From Clostridia bacterium (lineage in GTDB: Bacteria; Bacillota; Clostridia; Christensenellales; CAG-138), in the NCBI GenBank assembly GCA_017429985.1, contig JAFRNW010000035.1, positions 62,001 to 126,000 of the forward strand: DNA of 64,000 bases. Direction: 5' to 3'. The translations under genes were made by a program, and so were the position numbers. Positions 33,997 through 42,923 of this stretch are shown one piece after another; positions within the stretch are counted from its first letter, which is position 1; each line of letters opens with the position of its first letter. The notes under the pieces are model-generated. The model ran no database searches, had not been told where the DNA came from, and saw only the letters and a program-made list of their open reading frames with translations.

Positions 33997-34551
33997 TCAG
34001 CAGGACAGAAATGTCCGGATCCGCTCATCTCCGGAAAGATCGGCAGGCATATCGGGAAGTGTCGTATCGATCATGATCACCTGACCGAACAGGTTTTTCG
34101 GTGTGTTTGCGGATGAAACCGCGGCGAAATCCTCGTACCGGTCCAGATTCTGAGCCAGATGCCCGGCGTGCCGGGTCCCGGATGACGCCCGCTCAAGATA
34201 TCTGCGGTGCAGTTCGTGGAGGTCACCCGTTAAGAAGACCGTCAGCGTGTCGTAACCGCTTTTTTCAGCGGCGGCTTTCATCCGGTCGAGCTCGTTCTGA
34301 CGGAAATTGCTCTCTAAAATCAGAGAGCGGCCGGCTTTTGCAAAAGATTCAAACAGTTCAAGGAGGATATCGAACGAAAGGTTGCTGAGTTTCAGGTTCT
34401 CCTCGCGGTTTGCATATCCGAGGCGGTCGCACAGAAGCTCCTTGATCCGGTCTTTGGAAAAGGCGGGGAGACTGTATCGGGTGGAGATCTGTCCCGCAAG
34501 CGTCGTTTTGCCCGCTGCGAGCTCGCCCATGATTAGGATCAACTTTTTCAT
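33997..34551 (-). CDS. P-loop kinase-like ATPase (AAA_33 type)
   Basis: The 184-residue protein opens with a Walker A loop GELAAGKTT (about residues 8-16). SKDRIKE and ESNFRQNE segments typical of small nucleotide- or sugar-kinase-like P-loop proteins follow (zeta-toxin/gluconate kinase neighbourhood). The substrate is unknown. GGAGG precedes the ATG. It stands 122 bp downstream of uxaC on the same strand, but no functional link is evident. Confidence 0.78.
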   Translation of the reverse strand: MKKLILIMGELAAGKTTLAGQISTRYSLPAFSKDRIKELLCDRLGYANREENLKLSNLSFDILLELFESFAKAGRSLILESNFRQNELDRMKAAAEKSGYDTLTVFLTGDLHELHRRYLERASSGTRHAGHLAQNLDRYEDFAAVSSANTPKNLFGQVIMIDTTLPDMPADLSGDERIRTFLSC

Positions 34552-34673
34552 AAAGCCTCCGGTTTCTCACTCGGAGATACTGACAGGGGAAAGCCGTTCA
34601 TACAGAATCCGTTGTTTTGGCCCGGTTTATGGCTTGAGAAGCGTATTCGGTTGGCGTGATATTCCCGGCGTCA

Positions 34674-36068
34674 TCACAGGCCAAAATAGGTTTTTGCGTT
34701 CTGATAGCAGACCCCCCGGACGATACGCGAAAGGGCCGTTTCGTCGTCCGGGTATTCGCCGCCTTCGACCCACGAGCCGATCAGATCGCAGAAGATGCGG
34801 CGGAAATATTCGTGCCGCGCATAGCTGATCAAGCTCCTGGAGTCCGTCAGCATTCCGACAAAGGTCGCAAGGTGTCCTTCTGCCGCAAGATCCGTTAACT
34901 GCGCCTGCATTCCTTTCTTGTGATCGTTGAACCACCATGCGCTGCCGAGCTGCAGCTTGCCAGGCACATCGCGCTGGAAACAGCCCATCACCGTCGCAAG
35001 CGCCGTATTGTCGTTCGGGTTCAGCGAATACAGGATCGTTTTCGGCAGTTCGCCGGTCTCGTCGAGCGCATTCAGAAACGCAGCGAGATCGGAAACCGGA
35101 ACGGCATTGCCGATCGAGTCGATCCCTGCGTCGGGGCCAAGCGCACGGAACACGCGCTTTGCGTTGTCGCGGATCACGCCGAAATGCAGCTGCATGACCC
35201 AGCCACGCTTTGCATACATCCGCCCGAGCGCAAGCAGGAGCGCGGTTTTGAACCGGGCGATTTCATCCGCGTCAAGCGCTTCGTCCCGCAGGCGTTTTTC
35301 AAATACCGCCTGGATCGCTTTCTCCGCCGCCGGCGCGTACGGCACGGTGGAAAGCCCGTGATCGGATACGCGGCAGCCGAGGGAATCGAAGAATGACGCG
35401 CGCATTTCAAGGGCGTCGCAAAGGTCGGAAAAGCATCCGATCTTAATACCCGCCGCTCTTCCGAGCACATCCAGATATGAAACCCAGTCCTGCTTTTCGA
35501 TGCAAAGCGCCCTGTCCGGACGGAAGCTTGGCAGCACCCTGACCGCAAAGCCGCATTCGGAAATGCGCTTATGCCACTCGAGCGAATCCGCCGGATCGTC
35601 GGTCGTGCAGAGCGCTTCCACGTTAGAACGCAGGATCAGGTTCCTTGCGGAGAACGCGGGATCCCGGAGCTTTTCGCTGCAGAGATCGAATACCGTATCT
35701 GCTGTATCCGCGTTCAGAACGCCTTCGTAGCCAAAGTAGTCTCTGAGTTCCAGATGGCTCCAGTGATAGAGCGGGTTTCCGATCGCAAGGGACAGGGCCT
35801 TAGCCCACGCGCGGAACTTCTCGCGGTCGGTTGCGTCTCCGGTGATGCATCGTTCCTCAATGCCGAAGGAACGCATCAGCCGCCACTTGTAGTGATCGCC
35901 GCCTAGCCAAAGCTCCGTGATGCTCGAAAAGCGGCGGTCCTCGGCAATCTCTTTCGGAGAAAGGTGGCAGTGGTAGTCGATGATCGGCAGATCCTCGGCA
36001 ATCTCATGGTACAGCCGCTTTGCCGTTTCCGTGCGCAGAAGGAAATCGGAATCCATAAAACTTTTCAT
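34674..36068 (-). CDS. uxaC: Uronate isomerase
   Basis: UxaC converts glucuronate to fructuronate and galacturonate to tagaturonate. The 464-residue length and the motifs IIDYHCHLSPKEIAED (about 29-44, metal-binding His), GDHYKWRLMR, and the late RHEYFRRI segment fit the family. GGAGAG precedes the ATG. The preceding SDR gene (185 bp upstream) likely reduces the product, giving a hexuronate degradation pair. Mannonate dehydratase is not in the window. Confidence 0.94.
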   Translation of the reverse strand: MKSFMDSDFLLRTETAKRLYHEIAEDLPIIDYHCHLSPKEIAEDRRFSSITELWLGGDHYKWRLMRSFGIEERCITGDATDREKFRAWAKALSLAIGNPLYHWSHLELRDYFGYEGVLNADTADTVFDLCSEKLRDPAFSARNLILRSNVEALCTTDDPADSLEWHKRISECGFAVRVLPSFRPDRALCIEKQDWVSYLDVLGRAAGIKIGCFSDLCDALEMRASFFDSLGCRVSDHGLSTVPYAPAAEKAIQAVFEKRLRDEALDADEIARFKTALLLALGRMYAKRGWVMQLHFGVIRDNAKRVFRALGPDAGIDSIGNAVPVSDLAAFLNALDETGELPKTILYSLNPNDNTALATVMGCFQRDVPGKLQLGSAWWFNDHKKGMQAQLTDLAAEGHLATFVGMLTDSRSLISYARHEYFRRIFCDLIGSWVEGGEYPDDETALSRIVRGVCYQNAKTYFGL

Positions 36069-36252
36069 GTTTCAAGTCTCTCCAGGTTGATTTGCAGCAA
36101 CAGAGCGATGCAGCAGGATTTGCCTCTTACCGTATTCCTGCCTCCCGGATTACGGCTGCAGTCCACCGGACAGAAGACGATATATTCGGCCTCCTGTCGC
36201 GGAATTCTGTGCGGTTTCGAAAGGGGGCGCAGCCGATACGGCAAGTTGTCCT

Positions 36253-37104
36253 TTATACGCCGCCAAACGCCTGGAAACCGCCGTCCACGGGAATCACGAC
36301 GCCGCTGATGAAGCCGGAGCAGCGCTCGTCACAGAGGAACAGCATCGTGCCGATCAGCTCGTCCACGTTGCCGAAGCGGCCCATCGGGGTGGCTGCGAGG
36401 ATCTTTTTGGTACGCTCGGTCGGAGAGCCGTCGGGCCGGAACAGCAGCGAATAGTTCTGCTTGCCCACAAAGAAGCCGGGCGCTATGGCGTTGCAGCGGA
36501 TGCCGGACTTTGCGAAATGTACCGCAAGCCATTCGGTGAAGTTGGAAACGCCGGACTTTGCCACGCTGTACGCGGGGATCTTCGTGAGCGGGGTAAACGC
36601 GTTCATCGAGCTGATGTTCAGGATACAGCCGCTGCCGCGCTCCACCATATCCCGCACAAACGCCTGCGTCGGCAGCACGACTCCGAGGATGTTCAGCGAG
36701 AATACCCTGGAGAATGCTTCGCTCTTCAGGTCGAAAAAGCTCTTTTTATCCGGATCGAGCATCGTTTCCATCGAAAAGTATTCGTCGTCCGACGTTGCGG
36801 AGGGATCGTTTCCGCCCGCGCCGTTGATGAGAATATCGCAGGGTCCGTAGACGGACAGCACTGCTTCATGTGCGGTCTCGACACTCCCGGCGTCGGTGAC
36901 GTCCGCCTGAACGGCAAGCGCTTCAAAGCCGGCGGCTTTGATCTCGTCCGCCAGAGCTTCCGCCCTGGACAGCGTGCGGTTGAGGATTGCAACCTTCGCG
37001 CCGCAGGCCGCAAGCGCTTTACAGAATTCCGAGCAGAGAACGCCGGCGCCTCCGGTGACGATCGCCACCCTGCCGGAGAAATCGGGATGCATGGGCAGAT
37101 TCAT
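36253..37104 (-). CDS. SDR oxidoreductase, probably fructuronate reductase
   Basis: The 283-residue short-chain dehydrogenase has a Rossmann motif TGGAGVLCSEF (about 17-27), NGAGG (about 93-97), catalytic Ser in NISSMNAF (about 164) and YSVAK (about 177-181). The C-terminus VIPVDGGFQAFGGV is close to the UxuB/YjmF type of D-mannonate oxidoreductase found next to uxaC in Bacillus. NAD(P)-dependent interconversion of fructuronate and mannonate is therefore likely. AGGAGA precedes the ATG. Confidence 0.82.
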   Translation of the reverse strand: MNLPMHPDFSGRVAIVTGGAGVLCSEFCKALAACGAKVAILNRTLSRAEALADEIKAAGFEALAVQADVTDAGSVETAHEAVLSVYGPCDILINGAGGNDPSATSDDEYFSMETMLDPDKKSFFDLKSEAFSRVFSLNILGVVLPTQAFVRDMVERGSGCILNISSMNAFTPLTKIPAYSVAKSGVSNFTEWLAVHFAKSGIRCNAIAPGFFVGKQNYSLLFRPDGSPTERTKKILAATPMGRFGNVDELIGTMLFLCDERCSGFISGVVIPVDGGFQAFGGV

Positions 37105-37562
37105 AATGGGTCTCCTTTATGTGCTGAAAGAGGATGCGCCTGCTGAGAATGGATCAACGTTTTTTTTGACTGGCAGCAGGCGATAGTTCTTTAGTTCAAA
37201 TTCATTTTGATTATAGCGCAATTTGAAACGAAATAGAATTGTATAAATGGCGGTATATAAAACGCATCTTCACGCATGATCCGCAATACCCGCGGGAGAG
37301 GGACAGGGAAACGTTTCTTCCAAGTTCGGCCGATCCGCCATAAAACAGTATCATTCATGAACGCATTTGCTGTACAATATCGTTATACTCAAGCTAAAAC
37401 TACGGAAGCGCTTTTTGGAAGAACGGAAAACAGCGTGCCGGTATATCACAGAATACAGTATTATACCAAGGACAACCGGCTCCGGTCCCGGAGAGGCCGG
37501 TATTGCTGAAAGCACAGACGAGTCCGCAGGACGGCACGGAATTCAGAAAAGGACGATAAACG
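37105..37562. other. Divergent region between the hexuronate unit and the selenium cassette
   Basis: No gene is seen. CGCCTGCTG (37137-37145) and CAGCAGGCG (37174-37182) form a 9-bp inverted repeat in the leader of the SDR-uxaC transcript. AT-rich promoter DNA lies at 37190-37260, with a minus-strand TATAAT near 37212. Near the right end CTCCGG-TC-CCGGAG inside CCGG/CCGG (about 37473-37500) forms a hairpin in the leader of the cysteine desulfurase gene. Confidence 0.55.
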
Positions 37563-38708
37563 ATGATCTATCTGGACAACGCAGCGACGACGATGAAGAA
37601 GCCCCAATGCGTGATCGACGCCGTGGTTTCCGCCATGACCACGTTCGGGAACGCATCCCGCGGAGCCCATGAAAGCGCTCTGACCACGTCCAGGGTCATT
37701 TATCAGGCGAGAAAAAAAGTTGCCACATTTTTCAACTGTCCGAAGTCTGAGCAGGTGGCGTTCACCTGTAATTCCACGGAAGCGCTCAACATTGCCATTT
37801 TCGGAGCGCTCCGTGAAGGGGATCATGTGATCACAACGGAACTGGAGCACAACTCGGTGCTGAGACCGCTTTTCCGGATGGCGTCGGAAAAGGGGATCAG
37901 AATCGATTTTGTGAAGGCGGATCGGAACGGATCCGTCCGCTGTGAAGATTTTTACGCGCTTTTCAGGCCGGATACACGGGCAGTCGTCTGTACGCATGCG
38001 TCGAATCTCACCGGAAACAGGCTGGATATTGCCCGGATCGGCGCGCTCTGCGATAAGCGCGGCGCGCTTTTGATCGTGGATGCCTCTCAGACTGCGGGAG
38101 CAACGCCCATCGACATGGAGGCAATGAAGATTTCCATTCTCTGCTTTACCGGACATAAGTCGATGATGGCGCCGCAGGGGACCGGAGGGATCTGCATCCG
38201 CGGAGATATCGACGTGCGTCCGTTCAAGACGGGCGGAACCGGCGTACAGTCATTCCTGAGAACGCAGCCGGAAGAATATCCGACGCGTCTTGAAGCGGGA
38301 ACGCTCAACGGACACGGAATCGCGGGATTAAGCGCAGCCGTTGACTATCTCAACGAAGTCGGTGTGTCCGCGGTAGAGGAAAAGGAAACCGGGCTGATGC
38401 GGCGGTTCTATGAAGCAGTCGTTTCTGTCCCGAAAGTGAAGATCTACGGGGATTATTCCGGCAATCCCAGGAGTCCCATCGTCGCGCTTAACATCGGAAC
38501 GCTGGACTCGGCGATCGTCGCCGACGAGCTGGCAACGTCATACGGAATTGCAACGCGTGCGGGAGCGCATTGCGCGCCGCTCATGCATAAGGCCCTCGGA
38601 ACGGAAGAACAGGGGGCAGTGCGGTTCAGCTTCGGCTGGTTCAATACGGAATCCGAGGTGGACGAAGCCGCCCGGGCAGTCCGTGAGATTGCACAAAGCA
38701 TCGAATAA
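37563..38708 (+). CDS. Cysteine desulfurase/selenocysteine lyase family protein
   Basis: The 381-residue PLP enzyme takes sulfur or selenium from cysteine or selenocysteine. Landmarks are LDNAATT at the N-terminus, the PLP-lysine loop FTGHKSMMAPQGTGG (Lys about 200) and the catalytic cysteine in RAGAHCAPLMHK (about 339). The small-domain pattern is that of the family found beside yedF and DUF3343 genes. AGGACGATAAACG lies before the ATG. A selenium-mobilising role is inferred from the neighbours. Confidence 0.9.
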   Translation: MIYLDNAATTMKKPQCVIDAVVSAMTTFGNASRGAHESALTTSRVIYQARKKVATFFNCPKSEQVAFTCNSTEALNIAIFGALREGDHVITTELEHNSVLRPLFRMASEKGIRIDFVKADRNGSVRCEDFYALFRPDTRAVVCTHASNLTGNRLDIARIGALCDKRGALLIVDASQTAGATPIDMEAMKISILCFTGHKSMMAPQGTGGICIRGDIDVRPFKTGGTGVQSFLRTQPEEYPTRLEAGTLNGHGIAGLSAAVDYLNEVGVSAVEEKETGLMRRFYEAVVSVPKVKIYGDYSGNPRSPIVALNIGTLDSAIVADELATSYGIATRAGAHCAPLMHKALGTEEQGAVRFSFGWFNTESEVDEAARAVREIAQSIE

Positions 38709-38784
38709 CAGACATCATAACCCGGAAAACCGGGAGAAAGGAACGCTCATATCCGGAATACCCGGAATGGAGGAGGGAAACAAC

Positions 38785-39396
38785 ATGGAAAAGATCATAA
38801 ACTGTAAGGGAATGGCATGCCCGCTTCCGGTCATTACGGCGAAGAAGGCCCTTGCCGAGTTTGCGGAGGACGGGATTCTCACCGTATTGGTTGATAATGA
38901 CAGCGCCGTGGGGAATCTGACCAGGCTCGGTGAACACAGCGGCTTTGCGGTCACTTCCGAAAAAAAGGGAAACGCCGAGTATGCGGTGATCATGCAGGTC
39001 AAGGCGGGAAAACCGGTGGAAGACGCCGGAGAGGAGTACGTGTGTTCGGTTCCGCAGCACGGCGAGACCGTCGTTGTGATTTCCTCCAACCAGATGGGAA
39101 CGGGCGAGGAGGCTCTCGGAAAGAAGCTGATCGGAGCGTTCATCTTTGCGCTGACGAATCAGGACAAGGCTCCGGACAAGATGATTTTCTATAATTCCGG
39201 CGCATTTCTTACTACGGAAGGATCTCCGGCAATCAAGGATCTGAAAGCACTTGAGGAAAGCGGAACGATCATCATGACGTGCGGAACATGTCTGGATTAT
39301 TACGGGATCAAGGACAGACTGCAGGTCGGTATCATTTCCAATATGTATGATATCGTTGAGACGCAGATCAAGGCAGGTCTGATTATTCGGCCGTGA
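38785..39396 (+). CDS. yedF: YedF family sulfur/selenium carrier
   Basis: The 203-residue protein has an N-terminal TusA-like domain with the CKGMACPLPVI motif (Cys12 is the expected carrier cysteine) and a C-terminal DsrE-like domain (about 90-200) with a MTCGTCLDYYG segment. It belongs to the group annotated as selenium metabolism protein YedF. GGAGGAGGG precedes the ATG at 38785. A longer frame has no family support. It lies between the desulfurase and the DUF3343 gene. Confidence 0.92.
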   Translation: MEKIINCKGMACPLPVITAKKALAEFAEDGILTVLVDNDSAVGNLTRLGEHSGFAVTSEKKGNAEYAVIMQVKAGKPVEDAGEEYVCSVPQHGETVVVISSNQMGTGEEALGKKLIGAFIFALTNQDKAPDKMIFYNSGAFLTTEGSPAIKDLKALEESGTIIMTCGTCLDYYGIKDRLQVGIISNMYDIVETQIKAGLIIRP

Positions 39397-39436
39397 CATG
39401 GCAGTGAAAAGCCCGAGAAAGAATTTCTGCCGAAAA

Positions 39437-39673
39437 ATGAGAAAAAAAGAGTATTTTCTGATTATTGCATTCCATTCCACGCATGATGCTATGGCATTTG
39501 AGGAAACCTGTCATGACAGAGGCGCAGAAGGGAGGCTGATCCCTCTTCCCAAGGAGATTTCCGCAGGATGCGGACTGGCGTGGTGCGCGCAACCCGACGC
39601 GGAAGAAAGTCTTACGGGGATTCTGGCTCAGGCAGGGATTATTCCGCAGGAGAAGAGGGTGTGCCTGGTGTGA
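39437..39673 (+). CDS. DUF3343 putative Se/S carrier
   Basis: The 78-residue protein matches DUF3343: FHSTHDAMAFEETCHDRG, then GRLIPLPKEISAGCGLAW with the conserved cysteine. Such proteins occur with YedF and SelD in labile-selenium gene sets. I start it at the internal ATG (39437) because family proteins begin there. An in-frame ATG at 39398, 1 bp after the yedF stop, would add 13 residues and coupling. Neither has a strong ribosome-binding site. Confidence 0.85.
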   Translation: MRKKEYFLIIAFHSTHDAMAFEETCHDRGAEGRLIPLPKEISAGCGLAWCAQPDAEESLTGILAQAGIIPQEKRVCLV

Positions 39674-39884
39674 GGGATGACTCTGTCTCTTTCAAACCGA
39701 TAAAAAAGAGAAGAATGAGCTGACCTGACAGCATATGAATTGCGGGTGCATCTCTATTTCCAGCCATTCGGCAAAGCCGGGGAGGAGAGGGTCATGCAGG
39801 GTAAACTCAATCATCAGAAAATCCGATAGAAGAACCCTTTCGGTGATGATATAATAATTCATCATTTGAAAAGGAGATATCGAA

Positions 39885-40529
39885 ATGATTCGTTCAGACA
39901 TCGTTTCCTTGACCCAAATTGACGCAGTCGCATTTAGACAGAAACTTCCCGCCTGCGGTTCGGGGATTACCATTCTCCGTTATGATGCAGACTAGCCAGG
40001 CATTGCGTCCATCAGCAAAACAACGGGCGATCCCATTCCCACTGCCAACACCCCTGCGGATCTGTACCCAAAAGAGGCATTCAGGGAAGCGATTCAACTT
40101 ACCGCAGGACTGCCATACAAAAAGCGGAGCAATGTGCGTCTGGAGAAGAAGACAGTTGAGGAAGTTGCGCCGGAAACAAATGAGGAAACGACGGAAGCCG
40201 AGGCGGTAATCGATAGCAGCGAGTATCAGACGCTTGTGGACAAGTATACGGATAAGAACGGGAAACTGTCGTATGAGCTTCTGAATAAAGATCTGATTCG
40301 GTTTGTCCATTCCAGCAAAACAGTCCGTTCGATGATGGAAGACGGCGTTTCCCTCAATGAAATCCGTTCCTACATCGTTTGCAGCAAATTCCGTACGGTG
40401 ATTGGAAGAAAGCTTACGGAAGCGCAGGTGCTGAAGATGGCGGATCTGCTGGACGAGGTAAGTCCCAAATCTGTATTCAAGGAAGTAGACGCTGAACTTC
40501 GCAGATTAAGCGTAGCAAAAAACAAATAA
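39885..40529 (+). pseudogene. Unknown protein gene with one internal stop codon
   Basis: A TATAAT near 39850 and AAGGAGATAT precede an ATG at 39885. The frame encodes 36 residues, hits TAG at 39993-39995, then stays open for another 177 codons to TAA. The second part is lysine- and glutamate-rich, mostly helical looking (for example VDKYTDKNGKLSYELLNKD, residues about 110-128), and has no signal or membrane segment. I do not recognise the family. A CAG to TAG change would explain the stop. The downstream part could also start from a GTG at 40134. Confidence 0.6.
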
Positions 40530-40671
40530 TGCAAGTCCGAAAGTTCTCGTTCCTGATTTGTTTTTCAATTTGAACATGATTTGATACGCAAGCTATGAGC
40601 CATAGTTTACGTATTGTTTTAGTAAGGACGCGGTCATCGGCAGGATGATCGGTACGAATCTGTTTGGAAGA

Positions 40672-40731
40672 TTACTCATCTTTCAGCATGCGATAACCGA
40701 TCCCGATGTGGGTTTGGATATACTGGTTATC
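40672..40731 (-). pseudogene. C-terminal remnant of an OmpR-family response regulator (KdpE-like)
   Basis: The minus strand encodes DNQYIQTHIGIGYRMLKDE and a stop, which is the last strand and wing of an OmpR/PhoB winged helix. The YIQTHIGIGYRM wording is most like KdpE. A stop codon sits immediately upstream in frame and no earlier part of the gene is recognisable. The rest of 40530-40887 shows no gene, and a plus-strand frame at 40706-40969 runs into the tRNA. Confidence 0.5.
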
Positions 40732-40887
40732 TTATTCTCAAACAAGCGGAAGTAAAAACGGAGCGTATTTCAAGATGAGTGCGCTTATGAACAACAATCA
40801 GAACAGAGAGCAGAATATCCCTGATGTGGGCAAATTGTGCCCAAACAATGAAATGGACATAGTCTGCGCATCATGGGGAAAAGAAAA

Positions 40888-40907
40888 AAGCCCTGAACTT
40901 AGGGCTT
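40888..40907 (-). terminator. Terminator of tRNA-Met
   Basis: AAGCCCT (40888-40894) pairs with AGGGCTT (40901-40907). On the minus strand it follows the tRNA and ends in TTTTTTCTTTT. Confidence 0.85.
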
Positions 40908-40911
40908 TTCT

Positions 40912-40988
40912 TGGTAGCGGCGATCTGACTCGAACAGATGACACTCCGGGTATGAACCGAATGCTCTAGCCAACTGAGCTACGCCGCC
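40912..40988 (-). tRNA. tRNA-Met (anticodon CAT)
   Basis: The minus strand folds as a class I tRNA. The acceptor GGCGGCG pairs with CGCCGCT, the D-arm is GCTCAGTTGGCTAGAGC, the anticodon loop TTCATAC reads CAT, the T-loop is TTCGAGT, the discriminator is A, and CCA is encoded at 40912-40914. The G1-U72 start and a lack of three GC pairs in the anticodon stem favour an elongator. A CAT tRNA could also be a lysidine-modified isoleucine tRNA. Confidence 0.9.
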
Positions 40989-41047
40989 ACGCACTTCAAA
41001 AATCACGTGCTTAATTAGTATAATTGCGGACTAATCACTTGTCAAGG

Positions 41048-41066
41048 CGAAAAAGTATCTTTTTCG
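41048..41066 (-). terminator. Terminator-like hairpin after the PIG-L gene
   Basis: CGAAAAAG (41048-41055), TAT, CTTTTTCG (41059-41066). The stem is AT-rich and lies 20 bp after the PIG-L stop. Confidence 0.5.
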
Positions 41067-41085
41067 ATCGAATCGCGGGAGCGGA

Positions 41086-42867
41086 TCACCCGGCGAGCCG
41101 GGACGCTTCCTTCTCCTGCAGCAATCTGGCCAGAAGACGTTTTGCGGGTGATGGATTGCTGATCCGTACGGTGTCGTACAGTTTCGGATCCCTGACGGAG
41201 ACCGCGGTCAGGAGATAGGTTTCTCCCTTCCCGCAGGATATTGATATTTCATCGCCCCTGACCGAGACATTGTCCGGATTTAGGCTGGATGAGAACCGGT
41301 AATTGTCTTCTACAATCTCCACCTGATTCGGATATGAGTACAGACGGACGGATTCCGAACCGCTTTCGTCTATCCAGTAATCATACATGTAATCCTCATC
41401 ACCGTTCATCAGTTTGATGAACGAAATACCTGCGGAGGGAGCCGTACTGTAGGCTTCTATCTCGGAAAGCCCCGGCTGGTCTCCCTCGAAGCTTGTAATG
41501 GTCATGGTAAAGGACGTAATGCCTTTTTTCTCCGCGAACCGGATCACGGTCGGTTCTCCGTTCTTGTTCAGTTCGCCCGTGTTCAGTTTGCTTCCGTCAC
41601 TGAAAACGATACGCATGTTCAGAATATTGCTGCCGGGATCGTTGTTGTCATACAGGATCAATTCGGAAATCGAACTTGGCTTCTGAAGCGTTACGGAAAT
41701 CCTGCGGATGTTGTCGTCGGGGAGAGGGGACCAGACATGACCGGAGAAAAAGCAGAACCGCTCGGTGATGTCTTCTTTCAGATCCACGATTTTGAAGTCG
41801 TGCAGCACGTCGGTATTACCGGAGGACGCCGTGATTCCGGCCTGATACAGAAGCGAAGTCGTCGGGCGGAACCAGAAGACACGGTCGCCGCTGATTACGG
41901 CGGCGGCTTTGGCGTCTGCAGACTGGGACTCATAACACCGGAGCGCCCGGAACGTCGGGGCGGACTGCAGAAGGCGGGCCGCATCGGAAAGGGCGATGGG
42001 GAAGCGTATCCGCTGATGCCAGAGGTAGTACGGTATTTCCGCGGAATAGGACAGAGACAGCGGCCTTTTTGTAGACAGGATGTTTTCGGAATAAAAGTCA
42101 GCGGGAGCCGCCCATGCGGTATTGTATCCAAACCCCTTGAAAACTGCCGGCTGATAGGCGGAGGATTCCCGGAGCAGATCGCCCATGACTTCTTCAAAGA
42201 ACAGAGAAGCGGCCTTATGGTCCTTGTGACCGTCCAGATCGATGCAGAAGATCTGGTCAGGAAGATAAGTGAGGATGACGGAAGCAAGGTCCTGCTTCAG
42301 ATCGTTCCTTGTATACGGTGCATGACTGCGGAATGCAGGGTGCGCTTCCGTTCCGTAAGTTTCCGTTAGATGACAATGGGAGAGGAGGACTTCATCGCCT
42401 GCTGCGTTATAGATGTGGTGCCCATTCGCCCACTGGTCGCCGTATCCCAGAAAGATCAGGTTTGACTCGGGGATGCCGAGGACCGCCGCCGCGCGGACCG
42501 CTTCATTGATTCTGACGGTTCCCATTTCGGGACCTTCAAAATCGCCGTTTGTCAGAAACACGACCCGGACGGTGCTTCCGTGTTTCTGGAACTGTTCGAA
42601 AACGCCGCCCATCAGGCAGATTTCATCGTCCTCATGCGGGACGATCACGAGAACACTGTGGTTTTCATAAAAGGATAATCCGGAATCGATTCCGCTGTTA
42701 TCTGAAAGCCCGGGAAACGCGGAAGCGTCGGACGGTATTCCGGCGCCGTTCTGCAGCTGGATGCCCGTCTGCGGGGGAATGAAAAAAAAGGAGCAGAGGA
42801 ATACCAGATTCACGCGGGAAAGAAAGCGTGCGGCTTTATGGATGATCGTTTTCAAACAAAGAATCAT
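41086..42867 (-). CDS. Exported PIG-L family deacetylase with C-terminal beta-sandwich domain
   Basis: The 593-residue protein has an N-terminal membrane/signal segment (about 15-35). A PIG-L/LmbE deacetylase domain (about 70-260) follows, with the zinc motif VPHEDDE (Pro-His-Glu-Asp-Asp-Glu variant of HPDDE) and a second DGHKDH motif. A C-terminal region (about 365-480) looks like an F5/8 discoidin-type sandwich. These enzymes de-N-acetylate GlcNAc-containing substrates, and the partner here is unknown. The start has no clear ribosome-binding site. It lies 56 bp downstream of the D,D-carboxypeptidase gene and may be cotranscribed, so both may act in the wall. Confidence 0.85.
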   Translation of the reverse strand: MILCLKTIIHKAARFLSRVNLVFLCSFFFIPPQTGIQLQNGAGIPSDASAFPGLSDNSGIDSGLSFYENHSVLVIVPHEDDEICLMGGVFEQFQKHGSTVRVVFLTNGDFEGPEMGTVRINEAVRAAAVLGIPESNLIFLGYGDQWANGHHIYNAAGDEVLLSHCHLTETYGTEAHPAFRSHAPYTRNDLKQDLASVILTYLPDQIFCIDLDGHKDHKAASLFFEEVMGDLLRESSAYQPAVFKGFGYNTAWAAPADFYSENILSTKRPLSLSYSAEIPYYLWHQRIRFPIALSDAARLLQSAPTFRALRCYESQSADAKAAAVISGDRVFWFRPTTSLLYQAGITASSGNTDVLHDFKIVDLKEDITERFCFFSGHVWSPLPDDNIRRISVTLQKPSSISELILYDNNDPGSNILNMRIVFSDGSKLNTGELNKNGEPTVIRFAEKKGITSFTMTITSFEGDQPGLSEIEAYSTAPSAGISFIKLMNGDEDYMYDYWIDESGSESVRLYSYPNQVEIVEDNYRFSSSLNPDNVSVRGDEISISCGKGETYLLTAVSVRDPKLYDTVRISNPSPAKRLLARLLQEKEASRLAG

Positions 42868-42923
42868 AAATCAATCAAAACCAATGGGAATCTGGTACCA
42901 GTCAAACGATCTGAGGCGAAGGA

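Noticed and set aside
40706-40969. 87-codon frame running into tRNA-Met
   Set aside because: It overlaps the terminator and the tRNA on the opposite strand, with no initiation signal.
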